A DNA stretch of 64,000 bases from Brachycybe producta (taxonomy: Eukaryota; Arthropoda; Diplopoda; Playtdesmida; Andrognathidae), in assembly GCA_036925085.1 (NCBI GenBank), contig JAUPFP010000040.1, positions 899,939-963,938 of the forward strand, written 5' to 3'. Shown in pieces: positions 47,601-58,019 of this stretch; position 1 is the stretch's first letter; every line of letters begins with the position of its first letter. Below the pieces are notes generated by a model. The model was given only the letters and a program-made list of their open reading frames with translations. It made no database searches and was not told the origin of the DNA. The position numbers and the translations under genes were made by a program.

Positions 47601-48306
47601 AAATGACTTGCGGAGCCTACGTAAACTAGATACAACCAAATTACTTTAACTCCGAGTCCATTTTTATAACGAATCCACTTTCGAAACACTTTAGTCCATT
47701 CTTTTTCACTTCCAATTCGACCAAAATCCTTTCTGAATGTTCATTTCGCATAAAAAAAAACTTATAAATGCAGTTGCAGAATCCGTAAGCTTGCGTCGCT
47801 TACAGAAACATTAGCGTACAACTACTACAACAGACATCAAAAATAAAAGAAGAGGTGACATGACGTTACGTAACTGAAGCCAACTGTTGCTACCTTGAGG
47901 GTGTTCATCCTATTGAGATTTATACAAAATGAGACGCCATATTCGTTTGACCCTCGCGTATATCTTCATACAACTCAAAAGCACAATCCCGTGCTTCATA
48001 AAAATCACATCTCATGCCACCTCATTTTTCAGTCTCGAATCAACATGCCCATTCTATTATACATCGATTGATAAATCAGTGTGACGTCACGTTCATAGAA
48101 AGATATAAAAGACGTCAGACACTGCTGGATAAATCGATGAATAACAGAACGGAATTTGCAAAATAATATTTATACCGGTATTGATGACAGCGATCGTCGC
48201 AATTTGCTGTTTCATCGTTAAACACGGCGAATCCGTACTCATCAAAGTAGTCTACTGACTCTGTAACTCTATTAAAACGAACTTGTGCGTCGTTTAAGAA
48301 TGCCAT
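41618..48306 (-). CDS. TBC-domain Rab GTPase-activating protein (9 exons)
   Basis: Exons from the start: 48306-48176, 47732-47645, 47521-47411, 47339-47165, 47013-46694, 46091-45671, 44411-44189, 43086-42967 and 41996-41618; phases agree, giving 655 aa. The N-terminus has DYFDEYGFAVFNDE and a WTKVFRKWIRY segment, then the TBC domain starts at LVKRGVPDEIRPKLW. The catalytic Arg finger is Arg170 in ILLDVARTFPTH (exon junction inside), and the Gln finger is Gln210 in VVGYCQGMSFIAG. YITPWLMCLFTSLPCWDVVL and GVTVIFRVALAIMD complete the fold. Both catalytic residues are present, so GAP activity is expected; the Rab substrate and exact TBC1D subfamily are not clear. The last ~190 residues are Ser/Lys/Arg-rich and probably disordered. 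If the exon 6 donor were skipped, a stop at 45663 would give a short form. Confidence 0.88.
42038..42519. repeat. Foldback element in the last intron of the TBC gene
   Basis: Ends TAGAGACAC and GTGTCTCTA. A long inner inverted repeat GGTCAATTTTGCGGTTCC... / ...GGAACCGCAAAATTGCC spans at least 27 bp per arm. It directly abuts the next repeat at 42522. No target duplication was seen. Confidence 0.75.
42522..42950. repeat. Dispersed TIR-like repeat, uninterrupted copy
   Basis: Begins GGCCGGACACAC and ends near TGTGTGTCTGG. It is collinear with 8553-9187 but without the foldback insert; at the equivalent point it reads CAATTAGCTGGGATG. The small ORFs are not protein-like. Confidence 0.78.
43390..44150. 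repeat. Mixed repeats in TBC intron 7
   Basis: A GGCC.TTTAGCAGAGGGACAAAAT word at about 43396 is inverted at about 43560 (TTTGTCCCTCTGTCATAGGCC) and recurs near 45372. Two copies of GAAACTAGAAAACACATCTATAAAC (as GAAACTAGAAAACAC and ATCTATAAAC) flank a C-run at 44012-44028. Confidence 0.55.
44530..45010. repeat. ~490-bp dispersed repeat, copy 2 (TBC intron 6)
   Basis: Collinear with 35035-35575, including the GCTCCATAGA start and the GCGCGCCATCTGG end. By eye the identity is moderate, so it is an older pair than the 6907/63598 repeat. Confidence 0.75.
45090..45575. repeat. CTAGTTTCT foldback family, TBC intron 6
   Basis: GTTAGAAACTAGAACGGGTA, ATGTTGAAATCTTTCAAAAT, then GATATCACGATGAAATTAC and CTACCCTTCTAGTTTCTAAA. 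The two halves are inverted copies with a foreign 60-bp word between them. Confidence 0.7.
46285..46690. repeat. GTTAATAACA repeat, TBC intron 5
   Basis: Starts GGCGGATTTACAACGAAGAAATAGC and matches 22218-22620. It ends within a few bases of the exon 5 donor at 46693, so the insertion lies almost on the splice site. It also contains an A-run at about 46576-46590. Confidence 0.72.
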
Positions 48307-49612
48307 CTACTTAAAACAACATAGAAAGCGACACAAAACACTGGGAAAAAAAACCGTTGAAAAATACTTTAGTATTGCCGCCATTTGCAAATTTAAAGTA
48401 CTGACAGCGTACTCTAGCGGAAAAATGTTAAAACAACCATTTATAACTAAAGCGCTCTTTCTTAATTCTTTAATGTCGTCTACTCATTAAATTGGCCCCT
48501 CGAATGACGTCACATTATCTTTTTTTTTCCCACCTTACTGATACCGTTGCGAAAAATTGATACTTAAGATAACGAATCAAAATTATAGTTATGATAATTT
48601 TTTTGTAACGAAATGAGACATAAATACTTACTAAGATTATAAAATTTAATATTTAGCTATGCAGTTTTTCTTACAGTTTTAACTGTTAATCTTTTATAAA
48701 ACGGAAATGAGCACTAATGCAGATGCTTACTGATACAGAAAAAAGTATGACGTCATTAATAAAAGCTATAGAGTAGAGCGCTTTATATAATGGATTCCAA
48801 GTAATAAATTGAATGACGTCACTGCAGACATCTTTTTGGTTATTTTGCCTCTAAAATAACTTACCCTGTTGCTTTCGTGTTATTTTTATATTTTCTTCTT
48901 GAAACGTCGTAATTAACACGTTTTTTTTATTGTTAAGCTTCAATGATTAATTAGAAGAAAATAAGATTTATCATAACACTGAAGCGCTTCATACGACGGA
49001 CGTTATTCAATATTTGCTTGTTGTATAATGCTCACGTATTAGGGCATTAGCTTACCTTCATATAATATAGTACTGAAGCACTGTGCACGCTCATAAACAA
49101 ACAATCTGAGATTCCTAATATGGCGTCACTTCCAAGTGCAATTCGATGCTAACGTAGCCATATTTGTACACCGAAATGCGGCTTCATGTCGATGACATAT
49201 AAATCCTTATTTGACGTGATGATTTTTGGCGCCAAAAAGTTAATTTTGAAAGATTTCCTTTTGTAACCATTTTTTTCTTCAGATAGCTTCACTTATAAGT
49301 CACAACTTCAACTTTAACCCTTCTGAGCATAATTCTAACATTAAAAAATCCAGCTCATGATTACTTAAAATGCATTATGAACAGCTGATTTTTGAAAATA
49401 TGTTAGAAACTAGAACGGTTAGCTGAAATCAAAATAAACTTTTTTTTTAAAACTTTGTCAGCCTAAAGTTGGTTCAATTTCAAACTCACATAAAAAGTTT
49501 ATTTTTAAAGATGAAAAATTTGTAACTGAGCTACCCTTCTAGTTTCTAAAACACTTTCAAGTTTCTCTTCAATTTACTCTCCTGATAAGACTGAATAAAG
49601 AGTTTGAGAATA
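48307..49612. other. TBC gene upstream region with scattered repeats
   Basis: This must hold the TBC gene promoter. Several TGACGTCA-type words occur (48080, 48505, 48750, 48815). A diverged CTAGTTTCT-family copy is at 49250-49612. No other gene was recognised. Confidence 0.5.
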
Positions 49613-49757
49613 CAGGCAATTGTGCCCAGCATTAGAATTTCTTTTGCTCCGCCCTTTTATGACGTCAGACCAAGTAACAAACCAATTAGAAATCGATGAC
49701 GTTCATAAAAGGGCGGAGTAAAAGAAATTAAAATGCGGGAACACAATTGCCCGTTCT
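49613..49757. mobile_element. Foldback MITE, GCTCCGCCC subfamily
   Basis: Arms ACAGGCAATTGTGCCCAGCA and TGCGGGAACACAATTGCCCG (imperfect), inner GCTCCGCCCTTTTATGACGT and GTTCATAAAAGGGCGGAG. Same family as 11051-11210, inserted in or beside a CTAGTTTCT-family repeat. Confidence 0.78.
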
Positions 49758-49812
49758 GAGTATTGAGAGGCGTTTAAAATGTTTAAAACCACCTCAAAAT
49801 GGCTGGCCATTT

Positions 49813-49942
49813 AAACATTTAACTTGTCCGTGTATCACTATAGATGGCGCCACCGTCTCCCCATAGAATTACTATTTGTCATAGTAATTCTATGGAGAGA
49901 CGGTGGCGCCGTCTAGTGCTACACGGACAAATTAAATGTTTA
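49813..49942. repeat. Long palindrome around TGGCGCCACCGTCTC
   Basis: AAACATTTAA...TGTCCGTGT...GGCGCCACCGTCTCC at the left pairs with GAGACGGTGGCGCCGTCTAG...ACACGGACAAATTAAATGTTT at the right. Each arm is about 60 bp, with a loop TTTGTCA near 49874-49880 and only a few mismatches. Confidence 0.85.
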
Positions 49943-50830
49943 ATAATAATAATAAAAATGAGAAAAAAGACAATTAAAAAAAACACTTTCTTATTTTTGA
50001 CTATCAATAGGTTTTTATTTTTCATCAAAGGGTTAATACCAGAATAACAACGAATGACTGATCAATTTTTTTATTCAGTCTAAAATAGATTTAAAATAGT
50101 AAATTCGTAATAGCAATAATAATAATAATAATAATTAATAATAATAATTAGTGAAAAGAAAATCGAATTAATCAATTAATCATCGCACAATAGAAAAAAA
50201 AAATATGTAGAGGTAGTTATTTCAGTAGTTAGTGGTATTAATTAATTAATTAATTAGAACAAGACAAACTTTTTTTTTTAATTAAGAACATTCGAGGTCT
50301 TTTTTTTTCAACACTTTTTATATCAACATTTTGGGTTTTCATTTTTAGATGGGAATTTTTTTTATAAATTACAAATTTCGGATAAAAAGAGGGGGGAAAA
50401 GAGGATAGAAATTTAATTTTTTTTTTATTTTAGAAAAAAAGTCGAATTTTCAACTTTTTTGAAAAAAAACAAAAGAAACCATTTTTTTCTTCACTTAAAA
50501 CCGGTTCAGACCATGATTTTAATGCAAATTAATTTGACCACTACTACACACTGTTTTAAATGCATACATAAGTAATTGCATTCTGCACATGCGCAGTACA
50601 GAGAGCCATTATTTTTAAATTATATTAAGGTAAGGTTCATTACGGTGTATATTACCATCATGGTCTGAACCAGGCATATTATTAGCCTTTCTGACATTTT
50701 CATTTGTAGGTGTTTTTTTTATTTTCTTCTTTTGGAAATCGTTGCAAATTCTATAATAATTTTTAATGAAGCCGCTTTTTTGTGGCTAATTGTTGGGAAT
50801 TTTTTTTTATAGACAATTAGTGATGTGTCT
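49943..50830. other. Very AT-rich non-coding stretch
   Basis: Contains an (AAT)n patch at about 50115-50150, an (ATTA)n patch at about 50238-50256, and many T-runs. Nothing gene-like. Confidence 0.5.
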
Positions 50831-51200
50831 CAGAACAATCTAAGAAGTGTCATAAGTCATGACAGTCAGTATAAAGTCTCTAGACATTCAATGAAGTTTT
50901 AAAATATTCTCTGAGATCTCTCTCAAACCACTCAGTAAAAGTATGTGTGTCAAGAAAGTCAGTAAGGTCTCAAGACACTTAATGCAGTTTCTAGACTTCA
51001 GTAAAGTGTCAGATAGTCAAGTGAAGTATCTAGAGAATCACTGAAGTATCAAGACACTCATTAAAATTTCTAGACCTCAATGAAGTATTGTGTTAGTGAA
51101 AATCCTAAGATATTCGGTAAAGTATCTAGACACACAATAAAGTATAGATGCAATCATTGAAAGTCTCTTCACCTCAGTGAAGTTGTCAAGTTACTTAGTT
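50831..51200 (+). repeat. Degenerate left flank of the 20-bp minisatellite
   Basis: Loosely spaced CAGT.AAGT, TCAAGACACTCA and TCTAGACA words in the same orientation as the array that follows. This looks like the decayed edge of the array. Confidence 0.6.
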
Positions 51201-51210
51201 AAGCTGTCAA

Positions 51211-52035
51211 GACACTCAGTGAAGCACCCAGACACTCAGTGAAGCATCCAGACACTCAGTCAAGCATCCAGACACTCAGTCAAGCATCCAGACACTCAGT
51301 CAAGCATCCAGACACTCAGTCAAGCATCCAGACACTCAGTCAAGCATCCAGACACTCAGTGAAGCATCCAGACACTCAGTGAAGCACCCAGACACTCAGT
51401 GAAGCACCCAGACACTCAGTGAAGCACCCAGATACTCAGTGAAGCATCCAGACACTCAGTGAAGCATCCAGACACTCAGTGAAGCACCCAGACACTCAGT
51501 GAAGCACCCAGACACTCAGTGAAGCACCCAGACACTCAGTCAAGCATCCAGACACTCAGTGAAGCATCCAGACACTCAGTGAAGCATCCAGACACTCAGT
51601 GAAGCATCCAGACACTCAGTGAAGCACCCAGACACTCAGTGAAGCACCCAGACACTCAGTCAAGCACCCAGACACTCAGTCAAGCATCCAGACACTCAGT
51701 CAAGCACCCAGACACTCAGTCAAGCATCCAGACACTCAGTGAAGCACCCAGACACTCAGTCAAGCATCCAGACACTCAGTGAAGCACCCAGACACTCAGT
51801 CAAGCACCCAGACACTCAGTCAAGCATCCAGACACTCAGTGAAGCACCCAGACACTCAGTGAAGCACCCAGACACTCAGTGAAGCACCCAGACACTCAGT
51901 GAAGCATCCAGACACTCAGAGAAGCATCCAGACACTCAGTGAAGCACCCAGACACTCAGTCAAGCATCCAGACACTCAGTCAAGCATCCAGACACTCAGT
52001 CAAGCATCCAGATACCCAGTGAAGTACCCAGACAC
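51211..52035 (+). repeat. 20-bp minisatellite, about 41 units
   Basis: Unit GACACTCAGT(g/c)AAGCA(c/t)CCA repeats without a single length change for about 820 bp. Almost all variation is at two sites, g/c at unit position 11 and c/t at position 17. Rare extra changes are GATACTCAGT at 51431, GACACTCAGA at 51911 and GATACCCAGT at 52011. There are no unique spacers, so it is not a CRISPR array. ORFs through it are by-products. Confidence 0.97.
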
Positions 52036-52079
52036 TCTAAGGTATCAAGACACTCAGTGCAGTAGTTATACTTTCAAGT

Positions 52080-52250
52080 GAATAAAAGACAAATCTGAAA
52101 ACTTCCAAAACCCATTATAGAATTCGCATCGATTTGCAATATTAATCCACTGTGTGGCGTTGCTATCGCAATATGGACACTTAACAGGTTTATTATAACA
52201 ATTTGGATGACAATCACAAAAGCAGGGGGAAAAAAAGGTGGAAGGCGGCG
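52080..52250 (-). other. Possible Cys-rich terminal exon (weak)
   Basis: On the minus strand a frame reads CFCDCHPNCYNKPVKCPYC and then DSNATQWINIANRCEFYNGFW before a stop near 52066. Cysteine spacing is suggestive of a small zinc-binding or disulfide motif, and the base composition is less AT-rich than around it. An acceptor could be AACCTGTTAAG at about 52180. I recognise no family and see no partner exons to the right, so this may be chance. Confidence 0.15.
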
Positions 52251-52259
52251 GGAGGAGCC

Positions 52260-53150
52260 TAATAATAAACAACACGTTTATAATATATGAGAAAATCAGA
52301 AATTTAACACATTTTATACCGAAATAAAAAAAAAATGCAAAAAAAATGACATCTTTGAAATTAAAAATAAAAAAACCCCTTTCCGGAACCACATTTGAAA
52401 ACTGCGACACAAAAATACAAATAATTATTAGTTCGTAAAACAAACACACAAAAAAAACTACCAAAAAAATAAAAATTATTAATTAGCAAAACAAAATGTT
52501 AATTAAAGACAATTTTTCTTCTTCTTCTTCTTCTTCGAATCAATGATTAATCAATGAAATATATTATAATTATAATAATTAAAAAAGAGGAATATTTTTC
52601 TCTTTTTCTCTTCTTTTTTATTAAAAAAAAACAATAAAAAAATTCACAAAAGACTTTTTTTTCTTTCTTTTAATAAAATAAAACAAAAGATAAAAAGTGA
52701 AATTTGTTAAATTATTTAAATTCATTTTTTTTTTAAATTTTTGATCGTCTCAAACATTTTGATTTCAATTTTTCTTTCTTTCCGATTTATCTTTCTTTCT
52801 TTAATTAAAAAAAACTAATTTCTAAAAAGTTTTACACAAAAATAATTATTATAATCAAAAGTTAAAAAAAAGATTTCTACTTTCTACAAAATTAACTCCC
52901 CATTATTACAAAAAAAAAAACGTTACTTAAAATAAAGTTAAACTTAAAACTCCATGATGCAATTACAAAACTTCTCTTTAAAGTTTAAGTTTCATTTAAG
53001 TTTGACTTTAAGCTTTAAGTAATGTTTTAAGAAAAAAAACGGCTCATTAGAGTAAAAAAAGAGAGAGAAGAAAGAAATTAAAATCAACACTTGGTGGCGC
53101 TGCAATCGGTTTTCTTTTTTTTAAATACATTTTGGCGGCAGATATAAAAA
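52260..53150. other. Very AT-rich non-coding stretch
   Basis: Contains (CTT)n at about 52516-52535 and an inverted pair AAGTTTAAGTTT / AAACTTAAA near 52930-53030. No gene. Confidence 0.5.
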
Positions 53151-53152
53151 AT

Positions 53153-53725
53153 ACAGTGAAAAACCGCTTAACACGAAATTGAAACGAAAATATATTTCGT
53201 ATTATCCGTTTTTTTTTCGTGTTAAAAGATTTTCACTGCATGCAATAGACAATAGAAACCGTTTAACACGAAACACAAAAAAATAGGAAAATTATTTCGT
53301 GTTAAAAGAAAAACAAATTACGCTATTCTAAGGGATCGCACACAAAAAATATACTTCGTGTTATCCAATTTTTCGTGTTGCACAATTTCCATTGTATACA
53401 ATACAGTGGAAACCGCTTAAAACGAAATTGGAGTTGGACCCGGAAATATTTGTTTCATGTTAAAACGAATTTCGTTTTAAAAGAATATTTACGGGTTATT
53501 TTCGTATTATCCAACTGTTTCGTGTTAAACGTTTTCCAATGCATGCATGAAATATAAACTGAAAAAAACTTTTATAAACGAAATGAAATGAACCACTTCA
53601 TTTCTTCGTGTTAAACGAACTTCGTTTTAAAATAAAAAATATTTATGGCTAAGTGACGAGAGACCAAGACCGAAAATACACTTCATGTTATTCGGTGTTT
53701 TTTTTTTTCGTGTTAAACGGTTTTC
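53153..53725. repeat. Cluster of CAGTGAAAACCG (pogo-like) foldbacks
   Basis: At least four short elements in tandem (about 53153-53240, 53255-53395, 53404-53543, 53555-53725). Each has AACCGCTTAACACGAAAT at one end and ATTTCGTGTTAAACGGTT at the other. Ends TACAGTG / CACTGCA or similar suggest TA target sites as in pogo/Tigger elements. No transposase. Confidence 0.75.
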
Positions 53726-54282
53726 ACTTTATTCACACAAAAAAAATATAAATAAAAACATTGAGAAAAAAAATAGGAACACAAAAAATTGTTTGTGAAT
53801 TTTTTTTAATGAAATTTCAATAACAAAAAAATTCGCAAATTTTGATTTTTATTTTTAAGTCTTTTTTTTGCGCAAACAATTTTTTTTGATGTTTTGCGCA
53901 AAAAAAAGAGAGGAACTTTTAAAATATTGCTAGCGGAATAAAAACCGCGGAAAAAAAAAACATTAAAAATAATAATACAACACAAAAAAAATGAAGCAAA
54001 CAAAAAAAAAACAATTTCAAGTTTGCTTCTCCCTTTGAATATAATAAAAGTTGAAACGCCTACAAATCGATAAATCGATATATTGATTTAATGCTTTTTT
54101 TTTGTTGTTGTTTAAAAAAAAAATTCACTTGATCGATGCATCGATCGCAGATAAATGCAATTGTTTTCGGTGGGAGTTACTTATTTTGTACAAGAGGAGC
54201 GGAGCAGCATCACCATTTAGAAATGTTGGCATTATCATCATTAAAAGTAACTTGAAACTGGTTCGAAGAAACTGGTTCATTT

Positions 54283-55500
54283 TTTTGTAAGAAGAAAAAA
54301 GTCGCAAGGTAGATGACAAAATTTAGATGCGACTTTTGACGACACTTGCTGTATTTGGAGCCACTTTGAATGCTGCTATTGACCCAATCACATTGTAAGA
54401 TGGGGGTTCTGGTTCGAAGATACTCAAAAGTAGTCTCAAACTGCTTCAATATGGTTCAGTTCTGTAAAAAAAAGTCACACGGTAGATGGCAAAATTTAGA
54501 TGCGACTTTTGGCGACACTTGCTGTATTTGGAACCATATTGAATGTTGCTATTGACTTAATCATGTTGCAAAATAGGTGTTCATGTTTAAACTACACAAA
54601 AGTCGCTTTAAACTAGTTCAAAACTGTTCAGTTTTGTAAAAAGTCACAAAGTAGAAGATGAAATTTAGAGGCGACTTTGTGCGACAATGTTGTATTTGGA
54701 ACCATTTTGAATGTTGCTATTGACTTAATCACATTGCAAGAAAGGTTCGGTGTTCCAGTTTAAACGACACAAAAGTCACTTGAAACTGGTTCAAAACCGT
54801 TCAGTTTTGTAAAAAGTCACGAGGTAGATTATGAAATTTACAGGCGACTTTGTGCGACATTGTTGTATTCGGAGCCATTTTGAATGTAGTGATTGATGCA
54901 ACGATGTACCAAGATGTATTCAGCTTTACACAGTACAAAAGTAGCTTGAGACCAGTTGGAAACAGTTGAATTTCTTTTGAAAGTCACAATGTAGAGGATA
55001 GAATTTTGATGCGACTTTGTATAAACTGCGTAGTGTTGTATTGGTGGTCACCTTAAAGGTTGCTATTGTCACCATCACGTTCTAAGATAAACTGTTTGGT
55101 TTACATTACACAAAACTGACTCGAAACTTCTGTGTAGAAAGTCACAATATAGATGATGAAATTTGGATGTGACTTTGTAAAAACTTGTCACTGCTGTAGT
55201 TGCAGCTATATTGAATGTTGCTATTGACGCCTTCATGTTTATAGAGAGGTGTTTTGGTTTACACTATACAAAACTAGCTCGAAACGGGTTCCGAACTCTA
55301 CTTTTGTAGAAAGTCACAATGTAGATGACGAATTTTTAATACGACTTGAGTATAAACTAGTCACTGCTGTATTAGTGGCCACATTGAATGTTATTAGGAT
55401 CACCGCGTTCCAACATGTGTGTATAACCAATTTGAAACAGCGGATTTCTTTAGAAGTCATCAGGTAAATGATGCGATCAGTAGGTGACTTTTTATCATTT
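54283..55500 (+). repeat. Decayed tandem array, ~8 units of about 170 bp
   Basis: The word GATGCGACTTTTG or its variants starts at about 54327, 54500, 54669, 54842, 55009, 55167, 55339 and 55482, so spacing is 143-173 bp. Each unit also carries AAAGTCACA.GGTAGATGA.AAAATTT, GTATTTGGA.CCA.TTTGAATG and TGCTATTGAC words. Divergence increases toward the right. Confidence 0.88.
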
Positions 55501-55979
55501 GGTGCAGTAGTGATTTTGATGGTGACTCAAAAATGTTCCAAACTGAATTTGTTTGAAAAACAACAGTTGAAACAGTTCTCCCCATAGTTTCCTATCTATG
55601 TTACAATTCACATGATGAAATAAATCACTTTCAAATGTTTTAAGACCTGTTTACACACAAATTGCATGAAACCAATTTCATACAAAATTGAAATACAAAT
55701 CAACTGAAAACTAATCAAAATACAATGAAAAATCTGCCAAGTATAAAACCGATTGCAAAGCCATAACAAGTATGATTTTTAAGAAGAAGAAAAATATGTA
55801 AAATGCAAATAAATCCACTTTGATTTCCACATATTTTAGAAGAAAAAAAAAACATGTCACTAGTAAAATAAAAATCACTAGCAACATTACATAAAACTAC
55901 ATACATCATGTTAAAAAACAATACTCAACCTAAACTGCAGTGGATTCCCAAAACAAACAAAAATAAAACAATTTTTTTT

Positions 55980-56045
55980 AAAAAAGAGACAATTGAGAGG
56001 TATGCCACCTGGTGGCAGTAGATGTTGCAACCTAGTTGCTTTAAA
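55980..56045. repeat. Small foldback around GCCACCTGGTGGC
   Basis: TATGCCACCTGGTGGCAGTA is self-complementary at its core. A similar GCCACTTGGTGGC pair occurs at 61628-61690. Confidence 0.5.
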
Positions 56046-56239
56046 AAAGATAAGAGAAAAAGGAACCCAAACAAAATTATAACATCTTAACACATTAAAA
56101 AACATGAGAAATTAAAATGGACATGAATGTTTTGAACAGATCACGATCACCGGTAACAACAACCGTGATTGGACCACGAATAGGAAACAAAAAAATTTTT
56201 TTTTAAAAACACCAGTATAAATTTTAAAAAGAAAAGATT

Positions 56240-57060
56240 TTGAGGTGACAAACAAGTGATTTTTGTCATTGCAATGTTATCACTAGTGACTAGTGACGAC
56301 AAAGTTTTGTCACTTATAGTTATCTCCATAAGTACACACCTTGTGAATATAGTTACTATTGATAACATCACACAAACAGTGCAAGGCAATCATCATTCAT
56401 GACGTGAATACCACAGTCACTAGTGATCACATCGCGAAAAAATTGCAAGACGTATCACATGAAAGTGGTACTGAGTTACTAGTAATAACATCACAAGTGA
56501 CAACATATACTCATCACTAGTGACATCACAAGTGACCACTAGTGGTCATCACTAGTGATAACCATTACAAGTGACCAACATCACATACTCATCACTACTG
56601 ATGACATCACAAGTGACCAACATCACATACTCATCACTACTGATGACATCACAAGTGACCAACATCACATACTCATCACTACTGATGACATCACAAGTGA
56701 CCAACATCACATACTCATCACTACTGATGACATCACAAGTGACCAACATCACATACTCATCACTACTGATGACATCACAAGTGACAAACATCACATACTC
56801 ATCACTACTGATGACATCACAAGTAACCAACATCATACTCATCACTACTGATGACATCACAAGTGACCAACATCCCATACTTATCACTAGTGATATCACA
56901 AGTGACCAACATCACATACTTATCACTAGTGATATCACAAGTGACCAACATCACATACTTATCACTAGTGATAACATCAAAAACGACCAACAATGCATGC
57001 TTGGCACCAGTAAAAACGTTGAACGACAATCACTGGCAACCATCACCAACAAGTAACCTC
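56240..57060 (+). repeat. 42-bp minisatellite with decayed flanks
   Basis: The core at about 56555-56860 has seven units of GATGACATCACAAGTGACCA ACATCACATACTCATCACTACT type (42 bp, shown as two words). The right part changes to a 38-42 bp variant with ATCACTAGTGATATCACAAG, and both flanks contain looser CACTAGTGA words. Because 42 is divisible by 3, long ORFs appear in several frames on both strands; none looks real. Confidence 0.93.
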
Positions 57061-58019
57061 TGCTGCCATTCTGGCCAAAACTTTTAGCAGCCATTTTGTT
57101 TTGACATTGCAAATTTTTGTTTACCAAACAATAATAGATGAAAGATAAATTCTTAATTCTTCTTAACTTTCTCTTCGACATACATACTCACAATGGTTAG
57201 TTAGTGCAAAACAATAGAACACACAAAGCAACCCAATTTATAACCAAAGAACATTCTAGTTAGGAACTTTTGGGAAAGATACAATAGAGAGAAGGAAAAA
57301 AATAAAACACTGAAGGGAAATAGCAAAAAAGTGTAAAAAACTGGAAGTGCCATAGTGCTAGAGCATAAAATAGAGAGAGAGAGACCTGTTCTTATAAAGC
57401 CAACTAGTGACCAAAAGTGATTTTCAAATAAAAATCACTTGAAAATTCTTCTTTTTTTTTTCAAACACAAATGATGAACTTGGCGCCATTGTTAATAGTT
57501 AGAAAAGGCGCCAATTACGTCATGTCAAACACACGAATACACACATAGACAACAATTTTATCATTAACAACATTATTCTTTCAAGTTAGTATTTAGTTTT
57601 AGTTAAGTTAGTTAGGAGGGGTTTTGAGGGGAATAAGGCGCAGTTACAGGGTGCGCCTTTAGACTTCTAATGAGGCCATTTTTTTGTAGTTGTTACAACT
57701 TATAACACACACTGTAATTAATCTTTGGAACAAAAATTACTGTATTTCAATTATAGTTAAAACATTCTCAAATCCGTTTCTTCTTTTCTTGTCATTGAAA
57801 ATAATAAAAAATACTTTAAATGTTAGTCATTTTTAAAACAAAACTAAAGTAGACTAATTATTCAAAAACGTAGCTTAAAACAAAAGCTAAGCTTAAATAA
57901 TGCTGCAACACAAAACTTTCTGTAGTAAATCTATGGAGTTTTTTTTTTAAGTTTAGCTTTGTTTAAGTAACATTTTAATAATTACAACGCGGCCATTGGT
58001 CACTCATTTTTTTGTTGAT
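57061..58019. other. AT-rich non-coding stretch, nothing recognised
   Basis: No gene or strong repeat. A short (GA)n tract is at about 57373-57385, and an inverted AAGCTAAGCTTAAAT / AGTTTAGCTTTG pair at 57880-57965. Confidence 0.45.

Noticed and set aside
51211-52035. CRISPR-like array
   Set aside because: Units are contiguous with no unique spacers, and this is a eukaryotic genome.
51899-52081. ORF through the 20-bp minisatellite
   Set aside because: It is made only of repeat units; the 20-bp period rotates through all frames and the g variant creates TGA stops in most places.
56552-57056. Overlapping repeat-peptide ORFs on both strands
   Set aside because: They are explained by a 42-bp tandem repeat; opposite-strand frames are equally open, and there is no start context or splice signal.
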